Positions 9,553-19,519 of a stretch of DNA of 64,000 nucleotides are shown here, piece after piece (the stretch's first letter is position 1; each line of letters begins with the position of its first letter). Location: NCBI RefSeq assembly GCF_017312365.1, contig NZ_BLJI01000007.1, positions 1-64,000 of the forward strand, in the 5' to 3' direction. The notes under the pieces were generated by a model. That model ran no database searches. It was not told the DNA's origin and saw only the letters and a list, made by a program, of their open reading frames with translations. The DNA comes from Chroococcus sp. FPU101. Its GTDB lineage: Bacteria > Cyanobacteriota > Cyanobacteriia > Cyanobacteriales > Microcystaceae. The position numbers and the translations under genes are program-made.

Positions 9553-9617
9553 TGTAGGGGTTTGGTCTCCAAAGCCTTTTTACAAATCTAGGGTAGGACA
9601 AAGCCCACCCTAGATTT
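9553..9617. terminator. two hairpins between convergent trxB and groL
   Basis: The first hairpin pairs TTTGG (9561-9565) with CCAAA (9569-9573), is extended by flanking GG/CC pairs across a bulge, and is followed by TTTTT, so it should stop trxB transcripts. The second is an 11-bp perfect stem (9584-9594 with 9607-9617, arm AAATCTAGGGT) that can work in both directions and lies 27 bases beyond the groL stop. The first hairpin belongs to a palindrome family seen at several gene ends in this window. Confidence 0.65.
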
Positions 9618-9644
9618 AGGTTAACTGGATGTGAACGAGGGTCA

Positions 9645-11327
9645 TTACATCATACCCATACCGCCCATACCACCCATGCCACCCATGCCACCCATGCCGC
9701 CCATACCGCCCATACCGCCCATACCGGGATCAGGCATTGCAGGGGTTTTCTCAGGTTTTTCGACTACTAACGCTTCAGTGGTTAGAACCATGCCAGCAAT
9801 AGAAGCCGCATTTTGCAGGGCAGAACGAACTACCTTAGCGGGATCGATAATACCAGAAGCGATCATGTTTTCGTATTGACCCGTTAAAGCATTGTAACCG
9901 ACATTAAAATCCGCATTACGAACGCCATCAACAATTACAGAACCTTCAACCCCTGCATTATCAGCTAATTGACGTAGCGGGGCTTCAAGAGCTTTTGCAA
10001 CAATATCGGCCGCTACTTTCTCTTCATCATTCTTCAGCGTCTGCTTAAACTCTTTTGCTTTAGCAGCCAAGTAAATTAAAGCCGTACCACCACCGGGGAC
10101 AATTCCTTCTTCTACAGCCGCTTTAGTCGCATTTAGAGCATCTTCGATTCTTAATTTACGATCTTTGAGTTCGGTTTCCGTGGCTGCACCGACTTTAATC
10201 ACAGCAACACCACCCGCTAATTTAGCGATTCGTTCTTGAATCTTTTCGCTATCGTACTCAGAATCAGTCGCTTCGAGTTCTCGACGCAGTTGAGCGATCC
10301 GTTTTTGGATATCTGCGGTACTCGCACCAGAAGCAACAATAGTAGTATTGTCTTTTTCGATTGTAATTTTATCGGCGTTTCCTAGCATATCTAGGGTCAT
10401 TGTGTCAAGACTTAAGCCAATTTCTTCAGAAATCAGACGACCACCTGTCAGAACGGCGATATCCTGTAACATGGCTTTACGACGATCGCCAAAACTGGGG
10501 GCTTTGATCGCCACGACATTTAAAACGCCTCTTGCTTTATTCACCACCAAAGTCGCGAGAGCTTCACCTTCAACATCTTCAGCAATAATGAGTAAGGCAC
10601 GACCAGCGCGGGCTACCCCTTCAAGAACAGGAACTAAGTCAGCAATTGAGCTAATTTTCTTATCGGTAATCAGAATTAGCGGATTTTCATATTCAACGAT
10701 CTGACGTTCTTGATCGGTGACAAAATAGGGAGACATATAACCGCGATCGATTTGCATCCCTTCGACAACATCTAACTCAGTAGTTAAAGATTTTGACTCT
10801 TCTACTGTAATAACACCATCTTTAGTGACGCGATCCATTGCCATCGAAATCATTTGACCGACTTCTGCGTCATTTCCAGCACTCACGGTTGCCACTTGTG
10901 CGATCGCATCTCCTTCGACGGGTTTCGCAATATTAGCAATTTCTTGTACTAAATACGTAACCGTTTTATCGATACCCCGTTTTATAGCCACTGGGTTCGC
11001 CCCTGCGGTTACATTTTTCAAACCTTCTCGGATCAAGGCTTGTGCGATAATAGTTGCTGTTGTGGTTCCATCTCCAGCGATATCTTTTGTTCTGGAAGCG
11101 ACTTCTTGGATCAATCTTGCGCCAGTATTTTCCAGAGGATCGTCTAATTCAATATCTTTAGCAACTGTAACCCCATCATTGACAATTTGGGGCGCACCAT
11201 ATTTTTTTTCTAATAAGACATTACGTCCTTTGGGGCCGAAGGTAATCCGTACCGCATTGGACAGGGCATTCACACCCCTCTCTAAAGCTCTTCTAGAGTC
11301 TTCTTTAAATGCAATAATTTTAGCCAT
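9645..11327 (-). CDS. groL: 60 kDa chaperonin GroEL (GroEL2 type)
   Basis: 560 residues, full length, with the family signatures [28 protein letters not shown] (ATP site) and [20 protein letters not shown]. The C-terminus is a long Gly-Gly-Met repeat tail, as in typical bacterial GroEL. The protein forms the tetradecameric folding cage that works with GroES. No groES lies upstream. In cyanobacteria the copy without groES is usually called groEL2, while groEL1 sits in groESL and lacks the GGM tail. A perfect CIRCE operator lies 37-63 bases upstream of the ATG, so HrcA repression and heat induction are expected. Confidence 0.97.
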   Translation of the reverse strand: MAKIIAFKEDSRRALERGVNALSNAVRITFGPKGRNVLLEKKYGAPQIVNDGVTVAKDIELDDPLENTGARLIQEVASRTKDIAGDGTTTATIIAQALIREGLKNVTAGANPVAIKRGIDKTVTYLVQEIANIAKPVEGDAIAQVATVSAGNDAEVGQMISMAMDRVTKDGVITVEESKSLTTELDVVEGMQIDRGYMSPYFVTDQERQIVEYENPLILITDKKISSIADLVPVLEGVARAGRALLIIAEDVEGEALATLVVNKARGVLNVVAIKAPSFGDRRKAMLQDIAVLTGGRLISEEIGLSLDTMTLDMLGNADKITIEKDNTTIVASGASTADIQKRIAQLRRELEATDSEYDSEKIQERIAKLAGGVAVIKVGAATETELKDRKLRIEDALNATKAAVEEGIVPGGGTALIYLAAKAKEFKQTLKNDEEKVAADIVAKALEAPLRQLADNAGVEGSVIVDGVRNADFNVGYNALTGQYENMIASGIIDPAKVVRSALQNAASIAGMVLTTEALVVEKPEKTPAMPDPGMGGMGGMGGMGGMGGMGGMGGMGMM

Positions 11328-11363
11328 AGTTGCTTAGAATTTTTTATTTCTCCATTAGCCAAT

Positions 11364-11390
11364 TTAGCACTCATTAGGTGAGAGTGCTAA
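11364..11390 (-). promoter_or_regulatory. CIRCE operator (HrcA site) of groL
   Basis: TTAGCACTC (11364-11372), nine bases, then GAGTGCTAA (11382-11390): a perfect match to the CIRCE consensus with the exact 9-base spacer. It sits between the groL start (11327) and the end of the efflux gene at 11414. HrcA binds this element and represses chaperonin genes until heat stress. Confidence 0.95.
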
Positions 11391-11413
11391 CTTTAATATA
11401 CACAGTTTTTTCC

Positions 11414-12991
11414 CTAATGTGCGGTAGCCCCTCCAGCAGGCTTGCTCTTTTTAAAAAACAATACAGCCAGTCCACTGACGAGAAGTGCAATACCAATAAA
11501 GTGAAAACAATCGTTATACGCCATGACAAACGCTTCTTGGCGGACTGTATGACTAAGGGCTTCAAGGGCTTGTTGATTGGCTGTTACTGCATCAAATCCT
11601 TTTTGGATGAAATATTGGGTTAATTGCTCAATTCGTTGCTGAGTTTCGGGTGCATACATCGAAATACTCTCACCGAGCCGATTTGAATGAAAATGCTCTC
11701 GATTCTGTAATAAAGTGGCTAATGAGGCAATCCCAATCGACCCCCCCAAATTCCGCATCATATTAAACAACGCCGACGCAGAAGCCGCTAATGCAGGTTC
11801 AATTCCCGTCGTCGCAATTGAGGATAGGGGTACCATGATTAAAGGTTGTCCCATTGCTCTAACAAATTGTGACACTCTTAGCTGTTCATAACCCGTTTGA
11901 TTCGTCATTATGGAATTCATCAAACAACTAATGGCAAAAAGACTAATTCCCGTTCCAATCAAAACCCGTAAATCAATGCGCTTCATTAACTTAGGGACAA
12001 ATGGTACTAAAAACAGTTGGGGAACGCCAGCCCACATAATCACTTCCCCAATTTGTAAAGAGTTGTAACGCTGCACCTGTGCTAGATAAAGCGGCAGAAT
12101 ATAGACAGATCCATATAAACCTAAACCTAATGCGACATTGATGATCGTTGCTAGTCCAAAATTCCGACGCATCAATAACCGTAACTCTAATAACGGACGT
12201 TTCCGAGTCAGTTCAATAATAAAAAAGATCGTTAAAAAAATCACTGCCACCACTGTTAATTTAACAATCAGTGGCGAACTAAACCAATCTTTACGGCTAC
12301 CTTCTTCTAAAACAACCTGAAGCGATCCTAACCCCAATACCATCGCCACAATGCCACCCCAGTCACCTTGTTTGAGGAGATCAAAGCGTAACGGTTCAGC
12401 CTCAATCGCATACCAAACCGCCGACATCAGTAATAACCCAGGAATGATATTCAAATAAAAAATATATTCCCAGCCAAAATTCTCCGTTAGCCATCCTCCC
12501 ATTGTAGGGCCAATAGATGGGGCAAATACAGCCGTTACCGCAAACATGGCTAGACCCACAGGCTGTTTCTGTGGTGGTAATTTTCGTAAAACCAGTGTCA
12601 AGGCGACTGGAATCAATACACCTCCTGTAAACCCCTGCAAAGCCCGAAACAGAATCATCATGGGTAAACTTCTAGCCCACGCACAACAAACGGAAAAGAA
12701 GGTAAACAGGGCGACATTAACCAGTAGATAACGCCGTATCGAGAAAATTTGCGATAGCCAACCCGTTAAAGGAATCACGATAATTTCAGCCACTAGATAA
12801 GCGGTAGAAATCCATGATCCTTCTTCTAAAGTAGCTCCTAAAGCGGCTTGAATCTCTTGTAGTGAGGCATTGGTAATCTGAATATCCAAAATCGCCATAA
12901 ATGCCCCTAGCATCGCCCCACCCACTCCAATCCAAGTCTTGAGGGGTACAGGTGGCGTAACAGGCGGTTTTAAGCTACTAGAAACAGCCAT
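11414..12991 (-). CDS. emrB: DHA2-family multidrug efflux MFS transporter, EmrB type
   Basis: 525 residues with about 14 membrane segments. Diagnostic stretches are GAFMAILDIQITNASL in the first segment (motif D1 of 14-segment drug:H+ antiporters), ISTAYLVAEIIVIPLTGWL and RALQGFTGGVLIPVALTLV (motif C region). EmrB-type pumps work with a periplasmic adaptor to carry drugs across both membranes. The adaptor gene ends 6 bases upstream and a MarR regulator precedes that, so this is the last gene of a marR-emrA-emrB operon. The substrate is not readable from sequence. Confidence 0.92.
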   Translation of the reverse strand: MAVSSSLKPPVTPPVPLKTWIGVGGAMLGAFMAILDIQITNASLQEIQAALGATLEEGSWISTAYLVAEIIVIPLTGWLSQIFSIRRYLLVNVALFTFFSVCCAWARSLPMMILFRALQGFTGGVLIPVALTLVLRKLPPQKQPVGLAMFAVTAVFAPSIGPTMGGWLTENFGWEYIFYLNIIPGLLLMSAVWYAIEAEPLRFDLLKQGDWGGIVAMVLGLGSLQVVLEEGSRKDWFSSPLIVKLTVVAVIFLTIFFIIELTRKRPLLELRLLMRRNFGLATIINVALGLGLYGSVYILPLYLAQVQRYNSLQIGEVIMWAGVPQLFLVPFVPKLMKRIDLRVLIGTGISLFAISCLMNSIMTNQTGYEQLRVSQFVRAMGQPLIMVPLSSIATTGIEPALAASASALFNMMRNLGGSIGIASLATLLQNREHFHSNRLGESISMYAPETQQRIEQLTQYFIQKGFDAVTANQQALEALSHTVRQEAFVMAYNDCFHFIGIALLVSGLAVLFFKKSKPAGGATAH

Positions 12992-12997
12992 CTTAAT

Positions 12998-14341
12998 TTA
13001 CTTCCCCACATCAACGGTGACATTAGCTGACATTCCTGGTACGATTCTAGATTCATATCCTTTCACACTGTCAGGATTTAAGCGAATTTTGACGGGAATC
13101 CGTTGCACAATTTTCGTAAAGTTTCCTGTCGCATTATCGGGGGGTAATAGCGAAAATTCAGCACCCGACGCAGGGGAAAGACTATCGACTGTTCCAGTAA
13201 AGGTACGCCCCGGAAAGCTATCGATTTCAACTTCGACGGATTCACCCGCTTTCATTTTGGCGAGTTGGGTTTCTTTAAAGTTAGCAACAATCCATAAATC
13301 TTTCCCGACTACTGCCATCAAAGGCTGTCCCGATTGTATGCGTTCCCCTATTTCTACGTTTTTACGTCCGATTCTTCCCGTCACAGGGGCCGTAATATTG
13401 GTATAGGATAATTGCAGTTGCGTTTGAGCCAAATTCGCTTGTGCTTGTGCGATCGCTGCCTTAGCCGCTTGATATTCTCCTTGATTGACTTGAGTTTGCG
13501 CTTGATTCGCCTGAACTCGTTGTAAACCACTCTGGCTTACCTTGAGTGCAGATTGGGCTTGTTGCACGCCTTTTTGCGCTTGTATCAGTTTTGCCTGTGC
13601 TTGATTAACACCTTGTTTGGCGGCATTACGGGCGGCTAAAGCTACCTCATAAGAAGCTCTGGAGGACTCTAATTGTTGACGGGATACGGCACCCGAATCA
13701 TAAAGTGACTGATAGCGTTGGTAGTCTGCTGTTTCACGGGTTAAAGTCGCTTGAGTCTGTGCGAGTTCTGATTGCGCGGCTGGAACTCCTGCTTGGGCTT
13801 CTGTGACGGCAGCTTGGGCAGTCGCAATATCTGTGAGCGCACCATTAATAGTACCTTGGGTTTCGGTAGCTTGGGCGGCGGTTGTTTGATTTGCCTGAGC
13901 AATACTTGATTGTGCGGCTTCGGCTTTGCGTTGGGCGACGTTTAAGGATGCCTGGGCTTGTTGAACGGCTACCTGATAGTCTTGTGGATCGAGTTGTATT
14001 AAGGTTTGTCCCTGTTTAATGATCTGGTTATCATCAACGAGTACATTTGAAACACTGCCAGAGATGCGGCTACTGATTTGGTAAACATGACCTGCAATCG
14101 TAGCGTTATCTGTACTTTGATGGGTTGATGCAAACTGCCACCAACGATAACCATAAGTTCCCGCAGCGATCGCACTAACTCCCAAAGCCGCTAAGATTAA
14201 TGGCTTCCGATTTCGAGGTGATGGTGTAGGAAGTTTTTCAGGTTCTTGAACCGTTGTTGGTTGTTCGATAATGGGTGGTTCAATGATCTGGGGTTCTTTA
14301 ACGAATTTTGTTCTGTTGTTGCTGTATTGATAAGTGTCCAT
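12998..14341 (-). CDS. emrA: HlyD/EmrA-family membrane fusion protein
   Basis: 447 residues. A Pro-rich cytoplasmic N-terminus is followed by one membrane segment (about 48-66, LILAALGVSAIAAGTYGY), the biotinyl-lipoyl half-motif VDDNQIIKQGQTLIQLDPQDY and a long Ala/Gln-rich coiled coil (about 125-310). The second lipoyl half (ITAPVTGRIGRKNVEIGERI) and a beta-barrel region (GTVDSLSPASGAEFSLLPP) close it. This is the adaptor that bridges the EmrB pump to the outer membrane. The coiled coil is long, as in EmrA. It is 6 bases upstream of emrB. Confidence 0.92.
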   Translation of the reverse strand: MDTYQYSNNRTKFVKEPQIIEPPIIEQPTTVQEPEKLPTPSPRNRKPLILAALGVSAIAAGTYGYRWWQFASTHQSTDNATIAGHVYQISSRISGSVSNVLVDDNQIIKQGQTLIQLDPQDYQVAVQQAQASLNVAQRKAEAAQSSIAQANQTTAAQATETQGTINGALTDIATAQAAVTEAQAGVPAAQSELAQTQATLTRETADYQRYQSLYDSGAVSRQQLESSRASYEVALAARNAAKQGVNQAQAKLIQAQKGVQQAQSALKVSQSGLQRVQANQAQTQVNQGEYQAAKAAIAQAQANLAQTQLQLSYTNITAPVTGRIGRKNVEIGERIQSGQPLMAVVGKDLWIVANFKETQLAKMKAGESVEVEIDSFPGRTFTGTVDSLSPASGAEFSLLPPDNATGNFTKIVQRIPVKIRLNPDSVKGYESRIVPGMSANVTVDVGK

Positions 14342-14447
14342 AGATAGAAGTTATCAGCGAGTTGGGGAATAAATATTACGAGTATGTTTATTTAGAATGC
14401 GTAGTATTTTTTAAAATAAAAGATCTTAATTAGGGAAAGGATCGACT

Positions 14448-14909
14448 TTAAGAAAGATTCAGAATCATTTGATTGATCCACTTAGATACAATTTCTCGTT
14501 CTTGGGGGGAAAAACCGTGCATTGTTTGTTCGCAAAGTTCCCAAGCTAAGGGCGGTAAAACCTCTTCTAATTCTCGTCCTTCTTGTGTAAGCCAAATTCG
14601 CCAGACTCGACGATCCGATGAATCTCGTTCTCGACGCACTAAACCCCGTTCTTCCATCCGATCTACTACACCCGTTAAGGTTCCACCAACTTGACGTAGG
14701 CGATCGCATAGTTCACTCGTTGCCGCGCCGTCTTGTTCCCACAAACAACACAAGACCAACCAATGAAAAGGAGTTAAACCATAGGGATCTAGTTTCTCTT
14801 GAAAGTTTCGCCCCATCAGTTGAGATAAAATTTTAATCCGATAGCCCAGTCCGTAGGGAGCCTTCACGGATTGATATTCTTTAGTCTGTTGCGGAGTTGC
14901 TGTCGTCAT
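14448..14909 (-). CDS. MarR-family transcriptional regulator
   Basis: 153 residues with the MarR winged helix-turn-helix: LTPFHWLVLCCLWEQDGAAT leads into recognition helix LCDRLRQVGGTLTGVVDRM and the wing RGLVRRERDSSDRRVWRIWL with the conserved DxRxxR. Such proteins usually repress a neighbouring efflux operon and release DNA on binding a small phenolic or drug ligand. The emrA-emrB pair lies 106 bases downstream on the same strand, so it most likely controls that operon and itself (inference from context). Confidence 0.9.
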   Translation of the reverse strand: MTTATPQQTKEYQSVKAPYGLGYRIKILSQLMGRNFQEKLDPYGLTPFHWLVLCCLWEQDGAATSELCDRLRQVGGTLTGVVDRMEERGLVRRERDSSDRRVWRIWLTQEGRELEEVLPPLAWELCEQTMHGFSPQEREIVSKWINQMILNLS

Positions 14910-15088
14910 ACGAGAATTTATTTCGTGTGCTAAATATTAGCATACTAAGTATTTTGTGATTTGTCTAGTACGGTTGGCACAATCAAGTAAACCACTATGA
15001 CAGCTTTACGCTCAGATTGAAATGCTGGAAAATGTTAGATTTATTGTTATAACGACATTATCCAACTTTCTATTTTGAGTTTTGATTC

Positions 15089-15778
15089 CTATTTCAATAA
15101 TGGAATGAGCCAAGCAGAAATAATACTAATAAGTATGATCGCTTCAAGTATATTAAGTAGAGAAAACCGCATTTTGTCTAATTCTAGGTTTGTTCGCCAT
15201 TGGGAGAAATGAAACCACCAGAAACGGGGACTATCTTTAAGGCGATATTTCCAGTGCCACATAGATAGTAACAAAGACGAACCACCGACTCTTGCATTCA
15301 TCAGTAAATGGAATGCGATCGCAAAAATCATCACCATCCAAGAAACTAAGTGTGCGTAATACCAAAAGTGGTTTAGTTCACCACGAGGCAACCACTGATC
15401 ATCCATCATCTTGCCACTAAACAGTGCAAAGGTCAGAGCAAGTAGGGCGAGAGTATTCGTTACTCGATTGAAAGTATACCACCAGATCGGATGACCAACC
15501 TGCGTTAGTCTCGTTAATGTATCAGGTTGGATCAAGCGTTTCTGTCCTCGATGAAAAGCATACAGAACCAATAATGGAAACATCAACAGCGTGTATAGTC
15601 CAAAGGTTCCATGTATACTTTCAATTTCAATAAAATGAGGAAGCGCAGTTTTACCCCATCGCCCATCATAGGTGTCATACGTCCAAAAAGCCGTCACCAT
15701 TGCAGCAAGCAAAAAAAGGCTAGTAAACCCATGTAGAAGACGTAAAAGAAAAGGTTGATAGGGCGAAGATGATTTCAT
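15089..15778 (-). CDS. cytochrome b-type (b561/hydrogenase-b like) membrane protein
   Basis: 229 residues with four to five membrane helices. Conserved His residues lie in helices (RLLHGFTSLF near the N-terminus, SIHGTFGLYTLLMFP, HLVSWMVMIFAIAFHLLMNA), the arrangement used for two b hemes in cytochrome b561 and [NiFe]-hydrogenase cytochrome b proteins. Electron transfer in the membrane is therefore likely, but the partner is not encoded nearby. It lies downstream of fabG on the same strand, separated by a palindrome. Confidence 0.75.
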   Translation of the reverse strand: MKSSSPYQPFLLRLLHGFTSLFLLAAMVTAFWTYDTYDGRWGKTALPHFIEIESIHGTFGLYTLLMFPLLVLYAFHRGQKRLIQPDTLTRLTQVGHPIWWYTFNRVTNTLALLALTFALFSGKMMDDQWLPRGELNHFWYYAHLVSWMVMIFAIAFHLLMNARVGGSSLLLSMWHWKYRLKDSPRFWWFHFSQWRTNLELDKMRFSLLNILEAIILISIISAWLIPLLK

Positions 15779-15798
15779 AAATTCAAATAATTAGCGAT

Positions 15799-15817
15799 GG
15801 GTTTGGAGACCAAACCC
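15799..15817. repeat. palindromic hairpin (GGGTTTGG family)
   Basis: GGGTTTGG (15799-15806), a 3-base loop, then CCAAACCC (15810-15817). It sits 13 bases past the fabG stop, between fabG and the cytochrome b gene. Similar hairpins occur at 9553, 25151, 26447, 31441 and 56151. It may act as a weak terminator or RNA-stability element; there is no U tract on the minus strand. Confidence 0.6.
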
Positions 15818-15830
15818 TTGCATCTATAAA

Positions 15831-16607
<777 letters not shown>

Positions 16608-16717
16608 TTATAATTATTATCACTTCGATCATTGTTATCTGTCATGGGTCAAATAATCAACTGTTGAGTTAAAAGAAGTCATAACAATTGCTCAATTTTG
16701 CTGTTAATTAAATGTAT

Positions 16718-16755
16718 TAAGCACTTAGCTAAAATAGAGAGTGCTTATGTAAGCA
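16718..16755. promoter_or_regulatory. compound inverted repeat upstream of fabG
   Basis: TAAGCACT (16718-16725) is repeated inverted as AGTGCTTA (16740-16747) after 14 bases. The right arm overlaps a second perfect palindrome, TGCTTA-TG-TAAGCA (16742-16755). The element resembles a CIRCE half-site but has the wrong spacing and sequence for HrcA. It lies about 120 bases upstream of the fabG ATG. It may be an operator; this is not established. Confidence 0.35.
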
Positions 16756-16878
16756 TATTAAATAAGCTCGTTAAACCGCTAAAGTTTTATTTGACAAAAA
16801 ATTGAAGATTGATTGTGACAAAATAGACTTACTTTATCATTTATGCAGTCAATCATATTTAACTGGTTTGCACTGCAT

Positions 16879-16989
16879 CTAAGCAAAATTTTCAAGAATA
16901 GTAGTAAATGACGTTCTGATAATAACAAGTATCAGTAGTGCTAGTAAAACGCTCAAAATTTTCATTGTAAATGTTACTGCTTTTATCAT
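16879..16989 (-). CDS. 36-residue single-pass membrane peptide (candidate)
   Basis: A short frame of 36 codons with a strong Shine-Dalgarno aggag (16996-17000 on the minus strand) six bases before the ATG, which is better than most starts in this window. The product is a basic N-terminus (MIKAVTFTMK), one hydrophobic helix (ILSVLLALLILVII), then RTSFTTILENFA. Size and layout resemble the tiny one-helix subunits of cyanobacterial membrane complexes, but I cannot match it to a named one (it is not PetN, PsbM or Psb30 by sequence). It stands alone in AT-rich DNA. Confidence rests on the ribosome site and the clean membrane helix. Confidence 0.5.
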   Translation of the reverse strand: MIKAVTFTMKILSVLLALLILVIIRTSFTTILENFA

Positions 16990-17471
16990 TTTTTTCTCCT
17001 ATGTTTTTACATTAAAAAATTTTTTTTTAAATTTCTATTTTAAAACTATTTTATTATTTTTTGTATTATATTAACTCGTTTTTATTTCAAAAATAACAAT
17101 AATTATCTCTAAATAAGTTTAAAATTTCAATGAAGTTTTTAGAGCATCAGTATTTTACTGATTATTTTTTAAAGATAATCAATGAAGATCATAAATATTA
17201 AATCTCTCTTTTTAACTGCTGAGTGTCCACTATACTAACTAATAATTATAGTTAAAAAACAAAAATATGTATAATTTTTTTGTATCATTTCATTAATATA
17301 TTTTATGTTTAAATGTTTTTGTATTGAAACATATTACATAAACAAAAATGTTCATAATCGTCTAAATCATAAAAAATAATAATAGTAAAAATTTTTATTA
17401 CTACAATAAAGCTTTATATTTATAATCAATTCTTTTTATAATTAATTTTAGTAATTAGTAAAATATTTTAA

Positions 17472-18296
17472 ATGTCAATGACTAAAAAGCGTTCTTTACC
17501 AAGCTATCAAGTTTTGATACTCTTTTTTTTATTATCTCTAATACTTTTAAATCCATTTGTGATTATCGAAGCAGGTAAAAGAGGTGTTGTTATGAAATTT
17601 GGTGAAGTACAAGATCAAAGACTTAATGAAGGGTTACATTTAATCATTCCGATCATCAATACTGTAGAAAAGCTGACTGTTCGGATTCAAAAACAAGATA
17701 TTTCAGCCGAAGCATCTTCTAAAGATTTACAAGAAGTATTCACAGATGTTGCGCTTAATTGGCATATTATCCCAGCAGAAGTTAATAAAATTTATCAAGA
17801 AATTGGTGTGGAAGAACAGGTTATTGAGCGAATTATTAACCCTGCTATAGAAGAAGTATTAAAAGCCGTGATGGCCAAATATACAGCCGAAGAAATTATT
17901 ACAGAACGAGAAGAAGTCAAAGCACAAGTTGATAATTTATTACAAACTCGTTTATCTAATTATCATATCCAAGTTGATGATCTATCTCTAGTTCATGTGC
18001 ATTTTTCAGAACGATTTATGGAAGCAGTTGAAGCAAAACAAATCGCTGAACAAGAAGCTAAAAAAGCGGGTTTTACGGTCATTAAAGCACAGAAAGAAGC
18101 AGAAGTTATGGTTAATCTTGCTCAAGGTGAAGCTCGTTCCCAAATGTTACTCCAAGAATCCTTGACTCCAGAAATTCTTAAAAAACAAGCAATTGATAAA
18201 TGGAATGGTAATTTACCGATTGTTATTAGTAATGATGCTTTACAACTATTAGATATGGAAGATTTAATTAAAGCTCCTCAAACTTTTTCTAAATAG
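17472..18296 (+). CDS. prohibitin/SPFH-domain membrane protein
   Basis: 274 residues. An N-terminal membrane anchor (about 12-30) is followed by the SPFH/band-7 domain: EAGKRGVVMKFGEVQDQRLNE, LHLIIPIINTVEKLTVRIQKQ, and VLKAVMAKYTAEEIITERE. A coiled-coil tail follows (EAKQIAEQEAKKAGFTVIKA). These are prohibitin features; related cyanobacterial proteins form large membrane rings linked to stress and membrane quality control. No FtsH gene is in the window. Its 3' end overlaps the convergent LysR gene by 19 bases. An AT-rich leader precedes the ATG, with no clear Shine-Dalgarno. Confidence 0.85.
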   Translation: MSMTKKRSLPSYQVLILFFLLSLILLNPFVIIEAGKRGVVMKFGEVQDQRLNEGLHLIIPIINTVEKLTVRIQKQDISAEASSKDLQEVFTDVALNWHIIPAEVNKIYQEIGVEEQVIERIINPAIEEVLKAVMAKYTAEEIITEREEVKAQVDNLLQTRLSNYHIQVDDLSLVHVHFSERFMEAVEAKQIAEQEAKKAGFTVIKAQKEAEVMVNLAQGEARSQMLLQESLTPEILKKQAIDKWNGNLPIVISNDALQLLDMEDLIKAPQTFSK

Positions 18297-19234
18297 CTAT
18301 TTACAGGCTCAGTTTCTAAAATTTCTTCAAACGCTTGACAAATTCGTGTTTGAAAGCGTTCTCTATGTTTAAGTTTTAAAAAAGGTCGTACCCATTCTAA
18401 AGTTTTTGTTTTACCATTTCGATCATCAAGAATTTGAATGGCTCGTAAAGAACCTAACTTTAATTCTTTTTTGATCATCAGTTCAGATATACCTGCTGCG
18501 GCTACTCCTGTTTCTACCACTGATTTCACCATTTCACCTGTATTTAAAATTAAAATAATATTTAATTGAGTTTGCTTAATTCCCCAACTTAATAAGGCTT
18601 CTTCAAACTGTTGTTGAGTTCCAGATCCTGCTTCTCTCATTACCCAGTCTGTTTGAGTAAGTTCAGATAATAGAACTTTTTTTTGATGATACCAAGGGTG
18701 ATTTTTCCCAACAATGATTTGCAGACAATCACTAGCGACACTTTTTTGTTCTAAACTGTTTTGCAAGGTTGATTTGACTTCTCCTTCGATTAAACCTAAA
18801 TCAAATTGTCCCGTTGCTGTACCAAGACAAATTTCTTCGGTATTAGCCAAGGTACAATGAATAGAAATTCCAGGATAAGAATTTTGGAATTGACTGATTT
18901 TTTCAGGTAGCCAATAGTTACCAATCGTCAAACTTGAGCCTAATCTTAATTGACCTCGCTGTAAATTATTCAGTTCCTTGAGTCCGCGTTCAGTCAGCAT
19001 TACTTGTTCAATGATTTTTTGAGCTTCTATCTGTAATAGTTTACCTGCATCAGTTAACTCAATGCGGCGACCAATTCGATGAAAAAGCCTGACACTGTAT
19101 TCACGTTCTAAATTTTGAATCGCTGCGCTGACAGCAGGTTGTGTCACATAGAGTACTTCAGCCGCACGAGTAAAATGGAGGTGTTCTGCTACAGCCAGAA
19201 AGATGCGTAGTTGTTCTATTGTCATTACCGCCAT
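18278..19234 (-). CDS. LysR-family transcriptional regulator
   Basis: 318 residues with the LysR helix-turn-helix at the N-terminus (MTIEQLRIFLAVAEHLHFTR, AAEVLYVTQPAVSAAIQNLE) and a periplasmic-binding-protein-like effector domain (about 90-300) containing GSSLTIGNYWLP. It is closest in style to the CysB/CysL group that includes cyanobacterial CmpR/NdhR-type carbon regulators, but a specific assignment is not possible. A second ATG three codons in is equally plausible. A T-N11-A style inverted repeat lies 78 bases upstream and is a candidate autoregulatory site. The gene overlaps the convergent prohibitin-like gene at its 3' end. Confidence 0.88.
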   Translation of the reverse strand: MAVMTIEQLRIFLAVAEHLHFTRAAEVLYVTQPAVSAAIQNLEREYSVRLFHRIGRRIELTDAGKLLQIEAQKIIEQVMLTERGLKELNNLQRGQLRLGSSLTIGNYWLPEKISQFQNSYPGISIHCTLANTEEICLGTATGQFDLGLIEGEVKSTLQNSLEQKSVASDCLQIIVGKNHPWYHQKKVLLSELTQTDWVMREAGSGTQQQFEEALLSWGIKQTQLNIILILNTGEMVKSVVETGVAAAGISELMIKKELKLGSLRAIQILDDRNGKTKTLEWVRPFLKLKHRERFQTRICQAFEEILETEPVNSYLEKV

Positions 19235-19311
19235 ATGGAGTTATGAACTTTGTATGATTTCATGTGTAAATTAATACCTAAGTTAAAATCGGATTTCAAA
19301 ACAACTCAAAT

Positions 19312-19330
19312 TGATTTACAATACAAATCA
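19312..19330. promoter_or_regulatory. inverted repeat, candidate LysR-regulator site
   Basis: TGATTT (19312-19317), seven bases, AAATCA (19325-19330), 78 bases upstream of the LysR-type gene. It contains the T-N11-A pattern typical of LysR-regulator boxes. It could also serve the divergent gene at 19520. Confidence 0.4.
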
Positions 19331-19519
19331 TAGCGGATTTTTTGGATTTGTACAGGGTTTAATAACTTTTATGTATCAATTCAAAAAAAAGAACATTTGC
19401 TCTAATGAGTCAATTCGCTAGATTTAATTGTAGTTTGAGCATCGATTGACTCGTTTTTAGGTCGATTTTTTGGCTTCCTGTATTCACAATCAAAGTTTTT
19501 AGCGCATTCACTGCCAATT

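Noticed and set aside
9631-9879. Pro-Pro-Met/Ile-rich plus-strand ORF
   Set aside because: It is the complement of the Gly-Gly-Met tail of groL; its repeat structure comes entirely from that sequence.
10348-11337. Long plus-strand ORFs inside groL
   Set aside because: Antisense shadows of a well-conserved gene; Ser/Pro/Arg-rich composition with no ribosome sites.
14473-14836. Several ORFs in other frames over the MarR gene
   Set aside because: Arg/Ser/Pro-rich shadows of the winged-helix gene.
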